Notes: generated by a model from the sequence alone, not told the origin. Numbered from the stretch's first letter, positions 22,215-33,439 are shown. The stretch: DNA of 64,000 nt from Mytilinidion resinicola (GCF_010093595.1 NW_022985444.1:938654-1002653), one strand, 5' to 3'. Translations and numbers: made by a program.

Positions 22215-22794
22215 GATGTTGTTTTCTGATTGGCCGGATGAGATTATTTGGTGTCTCGTCTGAAAGGTAGTGGTTGAGGCAGTTGAGTCGAGGTCAAGTT
22301 CAAAGAGATGCCTGAGGAGACAAGCGCTCGTTTCATGACTGCCTCTTTGTATCCGTCCTGCCGTGGGCGGCACACCGATCGACAATGCAACAGGTTCTGT
22401 CGGTATACTGCTTCTATCCATCTGCGTCGTGGAGATGCAGTAGTGGCAGCCCTTGGGCAGCCAGAAAACTGCGGGCACATCCTCCATTGGCCCAGACGGG
22501 AGAGTAGGTTTCCTGGAGCACATGATACGAGCTGACATGGCGAAGATTGGTGACGTTGATTTATCACGCAGCTTGGGAGATGCAGACATATCGCCGGACA
22601 AGGAAAGGACATACCTGTTTGCAAACGCATGCTGGATACTCGCCTTATCATAGCGTTTGAGCCACTGAACTCAGACGGGTTGTCGTTGGTGCTTTCTAAT
22701 TCCCCTCATTTACTCCAAGTGCTCCGAGTTGGGCTCAGGGCTCTTTTGATCTCAAGCAACGCCTTCTTGTTTTCTGACATCGACAATCAGCATA
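22215..22794. promoter_or_regulatory. Shared divergent promoter of precursor and UstYa genes
   Basis: 580 bp between two divergent start codons (22214 minus, 22795 plus) with no other supported gene. Head-to-head placement suggests co-regulation of the peptide precursor and its modifying enzyme. I see no binding site I can name with confidence. Confidence 0.5.
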
Positions 22795-23666
22795 ATGTTC
22801 TCGAAACCAATCTACATTCCTTTAGCGAACAAAGCTTCTCCCGACCTTGGGATAGAACTTGACCAAGGCTACACCTACCCCAGACCGCAGAAGAAACATG
22901 CAAGGCTTCACTGGGTTGCTCACGTGGTGAGTGTCGGATTGATACTAGTCCTGCTCTCGATCCTAAAACACCACGACCACGCCTCTTGGGCCTACTGCTG
23001 GAACCTACATAATTACTACTGTAAGAGCTCTTTCGCCATGAAGCATGCATGCAACTCATTGATATTCTCTCGAAAGCCCCCATCAACGAAGGCGTCGGCT
23101 CAATCCCCTACATTGAAACGCGCTTCCACGGCTCCCTCTGGCACCCCTCCCCCTTCAAAGGCCCACCCAGCCCCCAAACCGCCGAAGCCTGGCACTCCGT
23201 CATGCGCTACGGCATGATTGGCGTCCCAGCCTCCGACATCCTCGCCGTCGGCCACAACACCACCACGGCCGCCCGTTTCCCCGACGCCGCAGGCGGCGAT
23301 TACGTTGCAGTCGCCGTGGGGACGCACCAGCTGCACTGCCTGCACTACCTCTGGCAAGACCACCACCAATCGCACTTCGAGGAAGTGCAGCAGAAGATCA
23401 AGGATATCCCGGAGATGTACGAGCGCCACTATGAGCACTGCGTCGATTACATAAGGCAGAGCCTCATGTGTAGCTTTGATACCACGCTCGTGACGTATGA
23501 TTGGGTCCTCGATCACCAGAACCCGACGCCGAATTCGAATGCGATGCACAAGTGTGTAGACTGGGACCGCGTGCAGGACTGGTTGAAAGGGAGGGTCGTG
23601 GAAACGCCAGATGGGTTTCAGTGGGCGCAGCCGGAGGGCCAGGAGAGCTTGCCGTGGAATCCGTAG
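22795..23666 (+). CDS. UstYa-family (DUF3328) oxidase
   Basis: Two exons (22795-23020, 23077-23666) and a 56-bp intron (GTAAGA...GAAAG) give 271 residues. The family catalyses oxidative cyclisation, chlorination or related steps on fungal RiPPs such as ustiloxin, asperipin and phomopsin. Both hallmark metal motifs are present: HQLHC at 159-163 and YEHCVDYIRQ at 194-203. A single membrane anchor lies at about 40-57 (WVAHVVSVGLILVLLSIL), so the catalytic part faces the secretory lumen, the compartment where the neighbouring precursor would be cut by kexin. The SPINEGVGSIPYIETRF segment after the anchor is typical. The start at 22795 is the only Met giving the cytosolic tail and anchor. Only one UstY gene is visible, whereas known dikaritin pathways usually use two or more, so the product may need a partner outside this window or a simpler modification. 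Confidence 0.88.
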
Positions 23667-24409
23667 TGGTTGGTCTTCTCTACGACGGCTGGAGCGAATG
23701 CGAGGTGGTCGACGAAGGTCTTTCCGGGGTTTGATCTCGGATCACACTGGATTAGATAGTCTTTTGTTGTTCTTTTCGATTTCAGTTTCGTTGCTCGGCT
23801 CGCCGTGCCAGCTAAGCCTTGGTATTGACGCAAGGCTGAACTCTCTGCACGCCTCCTGTAGCACACGAAATGCAATCACATCCTCATTGGGAAAAGAGCG
23901 CGCAGATCACAAACCTAATCCAATGGCTCGGGCGGGCACCGTGGGAAAAAGGCAAACAACATCCATGGAGGCAGCTGTAGCCTTCCCTGCCTTCTTCCGG
24001 CGCGCTTTATTTTTTGTTGTCGACAGCTAAAGGTTTCACAGCATGCAGACACGACCGTCCCGCTGCTCTCGGTTCGTGATAACAGGGACCCCACCTGAAT
24101 GCGCCAATCGTCGCTGGCGGCATCCACGCGTCCCCTGAAGAGGTGTGGAGGCCCTCAATAACGGCTTGCAGATGTGACGTCTGCTGTGGCGTTAAAGTGT
24201 GCTGGCAGCCGTTGATGGAGGTCCGCGTCTTCGTGGTGGTGCAGTGATGCCCAACCAGACGGAAGCTCTACAAGCCAGTCCGAGAATCACCAAGCCCTAA
24301 ACCGTCCTATGCACGATGTTTAGCCTCGTGTGAAGCTCACAAGCACGTGGATCATGGCTCTCAACCACCCAAGATGACCTTTCGAAGTTGAATAGAAAGT
24401 CTTCATGCC
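23667..24409. other. Intergenic, nothing recognised
   Basis: 0.74 kb between the 3' ends of the convergent UstYa and HeLo-like/WD40 genes. Both terminators must lie here. No ORF with family support and no second UstY gene was found. Confidence 0.4.
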
Positions 24410-26510
24410 TCAAAACCCCCTTTTGAGAGAGGTGAAGAATTGCCGCCGCTTCCCCTTCTGCTTCTTCGGCGCTTCTGCCGCTGATTGAACCCGGGTATCA
24501 AAGTCTTCTTCTACTTCTGGATCATCACCAAAGTCCCAACCAACGATAGTGGATCCCGCACCACACAGAATCTGCTTTCCTCTTGACAGCAGACAAAAGA
24601 CTTTCCCACTAGAACGGGCTTCCACGTCCGCGTCCGCTCCGGTCTCGACCGCTTTCCGGATTTCCTCTGTGAAGTCCGAGCTGCGCTTCCGCAAGTCGAG
24701 TGCTAGACTCCTCCTCTGCGTTTCTTTGACGTCTAGACTCCGCTCTTTCTTCCACACTCCGTCTTCGTTGAAGGCCCATATTGCTACTGTCTCGTCGTAA
24801 GAGCCTGAAACGATGAGATTGGCTTCAGGTATTGTGATGAGCGCGCGGATGAGATCGCCATGGCCTTGCAACCTCGTAACTTCGTTCCCAGACTCCTTGG
24901 AATGGATGACGATGTCTGAGTCGCCACCAGCTGATATGATGTATCGACCGTCGGCGGAGAGTACAAGGGTCGTGATGGTCTTTTCATGCGAGGACATCCG
25001 TCGTAAGCATGTCCCGCTGTCGAGGTCGAAGACTCTGATTTGGCGATCTCCACAAGCTGTGACGGCTTCTGCGTCGGTGAGAACGACTGCGTTGATCGGT
25101 GCTGCATGGCCTCGAAGGACACTCTGCGGGAACGGCTCGCTGACTCTCCGATTGTTGGGAAGCACTAACAGCTTCCGATCCCAGACCTTCGCAGTGCAGT
25201 CTTTCGAGCTTGAAACAAGATACCACTCGTTCAACTTGATGTTGAGGACGCTGTCGCCATGAGCTTGCGGAATTCTGCTCTTCAGCGCGCCCGTAGATAG
25301 CTGCCACGTCATAATGCTGCGGTCGCCGCCGCAGCTGACGATAAGGTCTTGCGTTTCGTCCGCAGTTACGCAGAAGACGGATGACTCGTGCCCGAGCAAA
25401 GGCGGGTACTCTAAACGTCTTTTCTTGGCGTTCCATACGCGAATCGATCGGTCTCTACTCCCGCTGATTACGAAATTGCTGGTCTGGCATATGGTGTAAA
25501 CTAAGTCAGTGTGACCTTCCGTAGCATGTTGTGGGTGTGGGAAGGAGAAAGGTAATGCGCTGTTCTTGCACCATGACAGATCGGATACGGCGAAAGGAGG
25601 GTCAAGATCCGGGTCCTCGGGGGGAAAGAAAGAATGCGGCGAAGACGGTAGACGTGAAAGCGGTAGGTCACTCGCTTGAGCTTCTAGTGGCGGCGCTGAG
25701 ACCGATGCGGATGCTGAAGGGTAACTGCCCTGCGCTGTAGCAGACGAGCTGGAAGGATACAAGGAAATGATGCCGTCGGAAGCTAATCTCTCTTCAATGG
25801 GTGTAGGTTTGCGGGATTCTTCCTCAAGACCTTGGATGGACAGTTGACCAAATGAGCTCTCTGCATAAGTCGTGAGGCTGTCAAGATACCTATGCATGAC
25901 ATATTGGTCGCCAGTTTGGCCATGCTCTGGAAGCTTGGCTTGTAGCTTTGCAATTTCTTGAAGAATCTGTGCTGTGTCGTCCTTGAGTTCCGAAGTGTCA
26001 TTCAGAATGTCTTGTGTATCGGACTTGATGCTCCTATTAATTGATCTGGCTAAAGATTAGGTTCGGCGTTGAAACTGGGCTTGTCATGGCAACTTACAGG
26101 TTGAGCATCTCGATAGCCATATTCAAGGCTGATTTGTATGCATTTAGGCTTGACCGATATTTCAGCATGTTGTCTCGTCCCCACGCCACCCACTTGACTT
26201 TTTTTGACGTTTTGTCGTCAATGTGCCGACTAATGCAATGCTCAATTTGCTTCACAACGCCGTCGCAGTTTGCAATGATGTTATTAATCTCCTCGATGAG
26301 AGATTCAGGGAATACATTTTTTGGGCATTCTTTAGTGTCTTGAGCTAAGATTTCCAAAATTGATTTCAAGGAGACCAGCTCCACCTGGATCTCGCTCATT
26401 TCTTTGCGCGCATCGCGTACATCGACGATAAACCTGGCGACGGTAGTGGAGGCTTGTGCGATTGGGGGTAAAAGGGCGATACAGGCAAGAGACAGCGAGA
26501 CCGGATCCAT
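24410..26510 (-). CDS. HeLo-like N-terminal domain plus WD40 propeller protein
   Basis: Two exons (26098-26510, 24410-26045) and a 52-bp intron give 682 residues. The start MDPVSLSLACIALLPPIAQASTTVARFI and the following helices to about residue 138 match the fungal N-terminal domain of STAND proteins (HeLo-like), which can be a membrane-active death effector. A coiled stretch (DTQDILNDTSELKDDTAQIL) and a Ser/Pro linker follow. WD40 repeats then run from about 310 to 660, seen as SGSRDRSIRVW, SCGGDRSIMTW, SSSKDCTAKVW, TACGDRQIRVF, SAGGDSDIVI, SGSYDETVAIW and a final AGSTIVGWDF. In fungal NLR-like proteins a NACHT or NB-ARC domain normally sits between such ends, and none is present here. The Met at 26510 was chosen because the HeLo-like domain begins there. 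The frame remains open upstream. Function is probably recognition or signalling, inferred from architecture only. Confidence 0.8.
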
Positions 26511-28538
26511 TTCGGACGATCTGAGCGGATAGATCTTGTCTGTAGATGGGAATGCATGAAGATTTAGAGAGGAAGGACGAGAGCGCTGTATGGAACGTGA
26601 TTGTGAACGATGCACGCTCGGTGAAGATAGACGGACGCTCAAGGCTGCAATATGGCCCAGGGCAGTCTTGGATGCTGTGCGACAGCGCGAATAATCGAGG
26701 AACGAGGCGGGTCTTAGAGCTGAGCGCGTGCAGAACGAGGCACCTTCCGTAAAGAGGGCCAAAGCCCTCGCAGGACTGTGGCAGTGAATAGGCGATGCAT
26801 CTTGACGGTGCAGTGGGGAAGGCTGTTCCAGGTGACTTGCGGTAATAAATAGCCTGGTTTTGCGAAGAATTCCTTTCGTGGATTAGTTGGTTTTAGCTCG
26901 CATGAAAGATTGGCTGTGGCATTGTACAGCCCCTGTGCGCATACTGTCGTTAGCCTGCGAAATATTTTACAGTTTTATAATAGCTTTTGTCTCCGAAACA
27001 CAGGTTCAAACTGACAAGCTCGATGTCATGAAATTCCGTACTCCTTCACGCTCATTCGGGAACTCTAAGCATAGATGCGCAGCTGGAACTTCCAACCTTA
27101 AGAGGTTTGCTCAGCCACAACTTAGGCTAGAGCAGTCCGATTTTCTGAACGAGGCAAGTGAGGGCTTATGTGGAGATTGAGGTAGGCAGCGGTAGCTAAA
27201 ATTACCTAGGCAGTGGGACGGCTCTAGCCCCGAGGATTCGCTCCGTGTCACACAGCCCATCAAGTTGAGCTGATTTATCTAACGACAAAGTGTTTTCTAA
27301 ATGTATTTCGTGCATTTCGAGGGGCGGAAGATGAGCACCAAACTCAGAGGTAGCCCACTCTCAAGGCGTGCCTCGGGATTGGTTGCGAACTCGGGGGAAG
27401 CGATACGCATTTTTATGATATCGATTCGTTTACTTACTGCAACACAAGCTGGAGAATTGGCGATATCGAACAGCCGGACACTCTAGGATATCTTGAAGGA
27501 GTACCGACCTGGTGCCGTATGATTCTTCTATGATGTGCCCAAGAATAAAGCATCGGTTCCTTCGCGCAAAGGGCTCGACAACGCCAACGCAGGAAGCAAC
27601 ACGGAATAATCATTCGGGCTCCAGCTCTTTATTCAAGTGCGATGAGCACAGTGTGGTCAGTAACATGAAGAGCCACTCGAAGTCACAATTCCGACGTAGG
27701 TCTAAAGGACCACAGCGTCACAGAACTCCGCGAGGTCGCAACTTACACAGCCTATGTTTGAGCTCTTGTGTATTAGAGTAGCCGAGTGGTTGACAGTTCG
27801 CTTCATACAGTGCTAGGTCATAAGCTTAGGTACGCGGATACCTCGCTAGTTGGGCTTCACTTTTGCTCACTCCTTACCACTGTCAGGAGTACCCTAGCTA
27901 GCATGTCTTCAGTCAGTCCAACGGTAGCCCTATTCTCACTGCATCGACTTTTATATTATATGTAGAACATCAAAAGGATATCGGGATGCCTGGAGCAGAT
28001 GTCCGAAGTGCACAAACTTATAACCTAACACTGTAAGGGTCGGGCATCTCGCGAAGAGTCTGAGGTATCAGGCTGATAGGGCGTCATCTGGCGCCGTTTG
28101 AACCACATCCGGTACTTCCCTATTCCAAAAGGTCAATAACGGCATGGTGGGATCGATCCGATTAAATTAGGAGCACCCCGCTCGGAGTAAAGTGGTCTGA
28201 TAGGTCATCTTCTGCGTGCGTGCCGGATCCGTCAGCTTTATCATTCGACTTCGCATCTCCTACCCGCAGATATTTAGCCGATTCTGAGACAAGGCTTATC
28301 CAAGTCCCGATCCCACCAATTGCAAGAACCACAAAGACCCCTGAACGTAATCGTGCAGGGGGTATCGGAACTCTTAATCATTGGATCGTTTCTCTACCTC
28401 GCCTTAATAGAATAACTATCCCTGGCCAGGCTGACAACCTTTTCGATATAAGAGAGGGTCAATGAACGTTCCACCTTTCTCAACTGTATCTTACATTTCG
28501 CGCGTTCCGCCCATCAAAAACATTCCTGTCTTCCAAGC
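26511..28538. other. Gene-free region with MITE copy B
   Basis: 2 kb containing the promoter of the HeLo-like gene (left) and a 230-bp MITE. The remaining short ORFs have no support. 28040-28460 may be the promoter of the small gene at 28539. Confidence 0.4.
27806..28035 (-). mobile_element. MITE copy B (230 bp)
   Basis: Same family and same 230-bp span (with TA ends) as copies A and C, but inserted in the opposite orientation. The left end reads TACAGTGCTAGGTCATAAG and the right end ACTTATAACCTAACACTGTA. The interior TTGCTCACTCCTTACCACTG is the reverse complement of the block in copy A. It is non-coding. Confidence 0.88.
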
Positions 28539-29084
28539 ATGGCTTCCGAGACGGCCCCCATCTCTCCCAAGGACGACAGCACCCCTCCAAACCCTTGGGC
28601 CAACGCCACCCCCATCAAGATTGCCGACCTACCTCCCGACCAAAAAGAGCTCAGCAGGAAGCTCAGGAATCTCCACCACAGCCCCTCCCTCTTGGGCATC
28701 TGGCACCTAGGCCATGACGGTGTCATGCGCTCGCTCTCCTCCGAACGCGAGGTTACTGACGCAATACCGTTCCCACCCCGCCTCATCAAGGCGATGAGCG
28801 ACCGCTTTCCATTTGATCAGAAGACTGAGGACGCGTACAGGGGGTTGGATGGGACGAAGGTGCCGGAGGAGCAGTGGTGGAAGCCGGATAGGAGTATGCT
28901 GCCGCCGCCACTGGCTGAGGAGTCCAAAGAAAAAGCGAGGAGAGGTATCGAAGAGCAAGGGGGTCTGCAGGCAATGCGGGAGAAGATGGAGAATGAGAGG
29001 AAGGAGAGAGATGAGGGGAAGGGGTTTAGGGTGTATATCTTGTCGGACTACAATCTCGATATTAAGGAGGACGGACTGGAATAG
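28539..29084 (+). CDS. Small hypothetical protein
   Basis: A single-exon gene of 181 residues. The N-terminus is Ser/Pro-rich (TAPISPKDDSTPPNPW), the middle has a compact region (LLGIWHLGHDGVMRSLS, IPFPPRLIKAMSDRFPF) and the C-terminal third is a charged helix (REKMENERKERDEGKG) ending in YILSDYNLDIKEDGLE. There is no signal peptide, membrane segment or catalytic motif. The strong codon-like composition and clean start at 28539, with an upstream pyrimidine tract, support it being real. I do not recognise the family. The next downstream gene is over 1 kb away on the same strand. Confidence 0.6.
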   Translation: MASETAPISPKDDSTPPNPWANATPIKIADLPPDQKELSRKLRNLHHSPSLLGIWHLGHDGVMRSLSSEREVTDAIPFPPRLIKAMSDRFPFDQKTEDAYRGLDGTKVPEEQWWKPDRSMLPPPLAEESKEKARRGIEEQGGLQAMREKMENERKERDEGKGFRVYILSDYNLDIKEDGLE

Positions 29085-30249
29085 GAGGTTTGAATCCTAA
29101 GTCTTCGATGAAGGGGATGGCTGACCTGAGAGGATAATTTGAGCACTATGCGTTCGAAATTATTTTGCTCTGAATTTGCCGCATGGTTCGCGGTCGCCAA
29201 TAGAGCTTTACTGTGGCCTCACAGCCAAGATACAGCTTTCACTATTACACTTCAACTTTGGTGTCGCTTTCCAGCATCGATTCCCTAGCCAGACAGACTA
29301 TTAGTATAACTGACACCACCTCCCAGCGCCTCTCATCATCTATACAACCACCTCACAGAGTAGCTTCCAGCCCTGGCGGAGCCTCAAGCTCATACGCATA
29401 CATATTTTCAAGCGTACCTGTCGCTCACGTATTAAAACTGACAAGTTCTAACATATCATCAACACGACACCAATACACCTACGTGTCGCCCACCTACCGC
29501 TCTAGCACTCTTCCTCATTCGCGCCGCTCTATCTGTACTCCATCTACTGGGGCCACCGCACCAACACATCGAGAGTTGGCTTATGCTTCTCGAGCGTTAG
29601 CGCTGTGCAAACAGCTGATAGCCACTTCACCTTCCTCCCCCATCCCCCACAATCAACATCTGCAATTAGAATCTAAATAGTAGCACTATAAACACTCCAA
29701 AGCACCAAAGCACTCTAGGACAGCCTTCAAAACCAAAACTATAACCCCAAAACCGCCAGCTCTATACCACTACCATCACCACTACCACCACCAATCAGAT
29801 TCGAAAAATGGCCCCCGCCAGCTGCAAGAGCATGAGGTGTAGCACCTGCACCTTCTAGGCCAACGGCTTCGCACGCCTGCGACAAGAGGACCTCCTCGGA
29901 GACCGCGGATAGCGTCCATAATGGGTGCGATTTTGATTTCAAGGGTTTGGTTTTGGGAAACGAGAGGATGAAGGCATAGCGATAACTATGCGAAAAGCAC
30001 TTGTCTAACATTCCTCAGCTGGCGTTGGCGTTTCCCTTCACGGACTGGACGGGGGCCGGGCAGCGGATCTAGGTGACTAGACTGCTCTCTTCACCCTGCC
30101 TTGATCTTTGATATTTAATATAAAAGTGTATCTTTGAACTCTTCTTTTTCCACACTCAATCTCTCCGTATCGTGAAAGCTACAAACCCAAGCCCCGAACC
30201 TCAAGCCAACCTTCAAAGGTCTGACACTCGCTACCAAACCAACGTCGAG
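29085..30249. other. Intergenic, nothing recognised
   Basis: 1.2 kb. The 155-codon plus-strand ORF at 29213-29680 is Ser/Thr/Pro low-complexity and lacks family features. The minus-strand ORF 29739-30011 is also unsupported. Confidence 0.35.
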
Positions 30250-30465
30250 ATGCCGCTTCCACGCGAATTCAACTGGCGCTGCTGTCGCTGCGACTATACT
30301 GCGGATGGAATTTCTACTGCTATAATTGTCGGAACTGGAGGTGTGGACAGTGTAGGAATGTGTGGGATTCACTGCCTGGGGTGTGGTAGATCCTACCCCG
30401 GCTTGATAGCGGGCACAGCTGGCACTATGCAGGAAGATCGAGCGAGTGATGTTAAGGAATTGTGA
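30250..30465 (+). CDS. Tiny zinc-ribbon-like protein 1
   Basis: A 71-residue reading frame starting MPLPREFNWRCCRCDYTADG. It has W9-x-C11-x2-C14 and C42-x2-C45, giving a potential four-cysteine zinc site, with an extra C12 and C38. Small W-x-CC-x-C proteins of this sort are scattered in ascomycete genomes, usually without annotation. A second, shorter one lies 240 bp downstream on the same strand. A Met 26 codons upstream in frame (30172) is an alternative start. No function can be assigned. Short length makes the call tentative. Confidence 0.45.
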   Translation: MPLPREFNWRCCRCDYTADGISTAIIVGTGGVDSVGMCGIHCLGCGRSYPGLIAGTAGTMQEDRASDVKEL

Positions 30466-30704
30466 CAGTGGCGGAGTGAAGGGCATGCAGTGAATAGGGC
30501 GAAGTGAAAGGCGTAGAGTGAAGCAGAGTGAAGGACGGCGATGGATTTGCTGGCCTTATGTAACAGGTATCTAGCGTAGGTATATTCTATGACTCTTTAT
30601 AATCTATGTTCTTCATATTCAGATCTTGTGAGCGGACATCGTTCTCTTTGAACACCCACACAAGCCCTAAGAATACCAAAGGTACCCTAGGCTCAGCAAT
30701 TGAG

Positions 30705-30821
30705 ATGTCGAATCCTTACTACAAATGGCACTGCTGCCGATGCGGTTACGGGGAGAATATGAATGGTATGGACAGGAGTTGTAGGAGCTGTCGGGTTTTG
30801 AGGTGTCGGTGGTGTGGGTGA
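30705..30821 (+). CDS. Tiny zinc-ribbon-like protein 2
   Basis: A 38-residue reading frame, MSNPYYKWHCCRCGYG... with C10-x2-C13, C26-x2-C29 and C34-x2-C37. The first two pairs fit a RanBP2-like layout (W-x-C-x2-C-...-N-...-C-x2-C). The shared WxCCRCxY start with the neighbour at 30250 indicates local duplication and argues that both are coding. It is below the usual length cut-off and would be missed by most gene finders. It could also be the first exon of a longer gene. Confidence 0.4.
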   Translation: MSNPYYKWHCCRCGYGENMNGMDRSCRSCRVLRCRWCG

Positions 30822-31129
30822 AAGGGGGGAAGAACGGGTCATGGCTTGTTTTGTGGACTTGCGGTGGGGTCATAGAGGCGATACTGGAAGAAATTAGATC
30901 ATGTTGCATTTATGTTAGAAGTTTAGCAGTAGTAATGAATGGTAGCTGGATTACAGGTGGCTGGGTCATGTTCTTCTCTTCACGTTTGAATCAAGTCAAA
31001 TACCGCGCGATTGAGCCAATCTGTTCGACACGTAGGATAAAACAAAAATTCCTCATCCATTTCTTATATCTCGTACAGGATAAATTGAAAAAAAGCGTAG
31101 CAGTGGGCCCCCTTGAATCGTGCTTCAGC
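30822..31129. other. Short intergenic spacer
   Basis: Region between the tiny cysteine-rich frame and the stop codon of the minus-strand gene at 31130. The plus-strand ORF through it is antisense to that gene and is not called. Confidence 0.3.
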
Positions 31130-32335
31130 TCATATTGCCTTAGGCCGCAATTCCAAGGCTCGTCCGAAAGGGAACGTACTTTCGGTATCCCTTGCTGGGT
31201 CTTTTCCTTTCCTGTTACTCCTCTCTGCAACCAGGCTAGTAGGTGCTTGAGGTTGAGAGTAGCGATCTCCATCGTTCATCTCCATGGCCCCCTCCTCCTC
31301 GTCATCTTCATCGCAATCTTCCCGAGGAGTGAGTTTCTTGAACTCCAGCCTCGCTTTGACTCCGTGAAGCTTCAAAGCAAGAATCCTTTTCTCCCGCAAA
31401 TGGTCGATCACATTCATGTAGTCATGCATGTGGTAGGCCAGACCAGCCGCGTCGATAGTCATGCCATTTATCCACTCGAACCATCTCTCTGAAATGTCGT
31501 TTCTGGTGTTGGTGAGATAATTTGGATCGTAGCATTGGTCTCTGTCCTGGAACACCTCATTACTCATCCTGTATCTAAGGTATTTGAAACGGTCTGAGAT
31601 CCTGGTCCATTCACGAAAGTGTATTCCTCGCCGAAACCAGTAGACCATGGGAACAAGAAACTCCCGCAAAGGATCCCGTGATGAGTCGACCCTATTCCTG
31701 CGGGCCCGTCGCAATATTTCGCCACAGGTATCATGGGATAGAGGTCTCCCGCGCTCCATTCGGCGAAGGAGACATCCCAGCACCTTGAGCTGAAGATTCA
31801 TTAAACCGTATTCCAGCGCACTATCCCAAACGTGGATCAACTCCTTGTTAATCCTGTCGGCCTCCTCAGTCCCGGTCCCCGTAGTGTACAGGCGCTTCGG
31901 AAGAGTTTTCTTCTTGAGCCAAAACAGGAAGGTGCGATATGCTCTCTCCCCGTATTTGTAAATCCAATGCACGGTTGGACAGCCTTTGCATTCATTTGAA
32001 TGACCCGCGATATGAGCATTTACGAGAACTACAGTCCTTTCGAACTCTTGAAAATTCATGAAATCAATCGCAGTAAGAGTTGTTGAGCATGTCTGGGTTC
32101 TAGGGTCGACTAATGTAACGTAGATTTTATTGTCCCGGATTGGCGTCGGCTCATGTGGGCGGCTTATTGAGCCCCTTCTCGCTTTCTTATTTTGCCTTGG
32201 TTCTTTCTCTTCATTGTTCTGACCTTCATCCTTCTTCAGCCTTGGTTTCGCCTTCGATTGACTCAACGGAGGGACGTCTTCTCTACGCTTTCTTTTATTG
32301 TGCTGTCCACCCTGAGTAGTTGCGGTATTCCCCAT
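31130..32335 (-). CDS. BTB-like family protein, tandem copy 1
   Basis: A single-exon gene of 401 residues. The N-terminal 60 residues are Lys/Arg-rich (KRKRRE, KKARRGS) and probably carry nuclear localisation signals. The body has a BTB-like arrangement (VNAHIAGHS..., TFLFWLKKKTLPKRLY, ELIHVWDSALEYGLMNLQLKVLGCLLRRM) followed by a helical part. The C-terminal region has an acidic run (EDCDEDDEEEG) and ends LELRPKAI. It is a paralogue of the gene at 33440: both share the LPxRLY, ALEYGLMN/YKFGYAFK and PLSH blocks, the PMVYWFRRG/PMMIFAGHK segment, and the LELR terminus. The role is unknown. BTB-like folds usually serve protein-protein interaction, for example as ubiquitin-ligase adaptors. Confidence 0.65.
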   Translation of the reverse strand: MGNTATTQGGQHNKRKRREDVPPLSQSKAKPRLKKDEGQNNEEKEPRQNKKARRGSISRPHEPTPIRDNKIYVTLVDPRTQTCSTTLTAIDFMNFQEFERTVVLVNAHIAGHSNECKGCPTVHWIYKYGERAYRTFLFWLKKKTLPKRLYTTGTGTEEADRINKELIHVWDSALEYGLMNLQLKVLGCLLRRMERGRPLSHDTCGEILRRARRNRVDSSRDPLREFLVPMVYWFRRGIHFREWTRISDRFKYLRYRMSNEVFQDRDQCYDPNYLTNTRNDISERWFEWINGMTIDAAGLAYHMHDYMNVIDHLREKRILALKLHGVKARLEFKKLTPREDCDEDDEEEGAMEMNDGDRYSQPQAPTSLVAERSNRKGKDPARDTESTFPFGRALELRPKAI

Positions 32336-33439
32336 CTCAACATCAGCGTGAGTTGAATCTTCTATGGTATTATCTCAGGCCAAATTGAGGTGGCTACGAT
32401 GAGAGCGTGAATTGACGGAAATAAACTGCTCGGTAGCAAACGTTTGGCGATGTCCGAAAGTCAAAAATGCCGACAGTGGTAGTATTATATTTGACGGCTT
32501 GCTGCACTGGCCGCGCTTCACAAGCCAAGAAGGTAGTTACAAACTCTTGCTACATCTAGTTCTTTCTAGATAACATCGCAAATTTCTCGTTCGACTCTTC
32601 CTTCATGCGCTTAGTGCTGCAGTTTCTACTAGTTAGAAGAGGGCGTCTGGAGACCTTCACGTCGGTCATTAGGTGCGCAGAAGGCAGGAGAAGGTGCGCT
32701 CAACTGTAACCTCTCTCTGCATGGTATCACCGAGAAGCAAAAATAGTTTGCTAGACGTTTGTATTAGGGTCTCTACCTAAATCGGATCCTAATTGGCGCA
32801 GTTACGGTTCGGACGCTGAATTTTTTTCATCATGCATGTAAATTCCTGATTAGTCTAGGGGCGTCTTCACTACCTGAGTAGGTTGTCAAAAGAGAAACTG
32901 TTTTGTTCGAAAATAGAGCATCATGCAAGTTACATGCGCTGTCCTCTTTCGGAATCATTTACCTAAGCTTGATCAACCCTTCGGGTTTGTTGGAATGCTG
33001 AGATCTAAGTGGCCTTTGGGAGGTATCCCAGAACGCTATGTCTATTAATCTAATAGCACGTTGTACATTTCCTAGCCATAACTCCATAATAGAGAAAATA
33101 ACAAACCGGGAAACACAGAGCAGTTTTCGAAGGTTTGACGATGTATTCGATGTTCAGATGTATCTGCGTTTGATCGCCTTGCTATAGTAAGCTTGCGTTA
33201 GCACATACACTGACAATTATACTAGTTTCAACTCGGTTCTTATTCCTATGAGACATCCATCTAGACGGGGCTCCTACTCTTCATTTTCTGCGTCCGGCAT
33301 CTCCGTAATTCACAGGCCTATACGGCACCACTTCTCTAAATACATTTATCTCGTTGCAGGTACACGATGATCTGGAAAGAGACATAGGGGTGACTCTTCT
33401 TGGCTAGTACACCAGCTCAAGTTGCCTTAGGCCGCAACT
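32336..33439. other. Intergenic between tandem BTB-like genes
   Basis: 1.1 kb without coding support. The right end (33410-33440) carries a block that matches the 3' end of the neighbouring paralogue (TTGCCTTAGGCCGCAA). It is the relic of that gene's LELRPKA ending in a different frame. Confidence 0.45.

Noticed and set aside
23100..23549. 149-codon minus-strand ORF
   Set aside because: Antisense shadow of the UstYa catalytic exon, without any family signature.
29213..29680. 155-codon Ser/Thr-rich ORF
   Set aside because: Low complexity, no family, poor start context.
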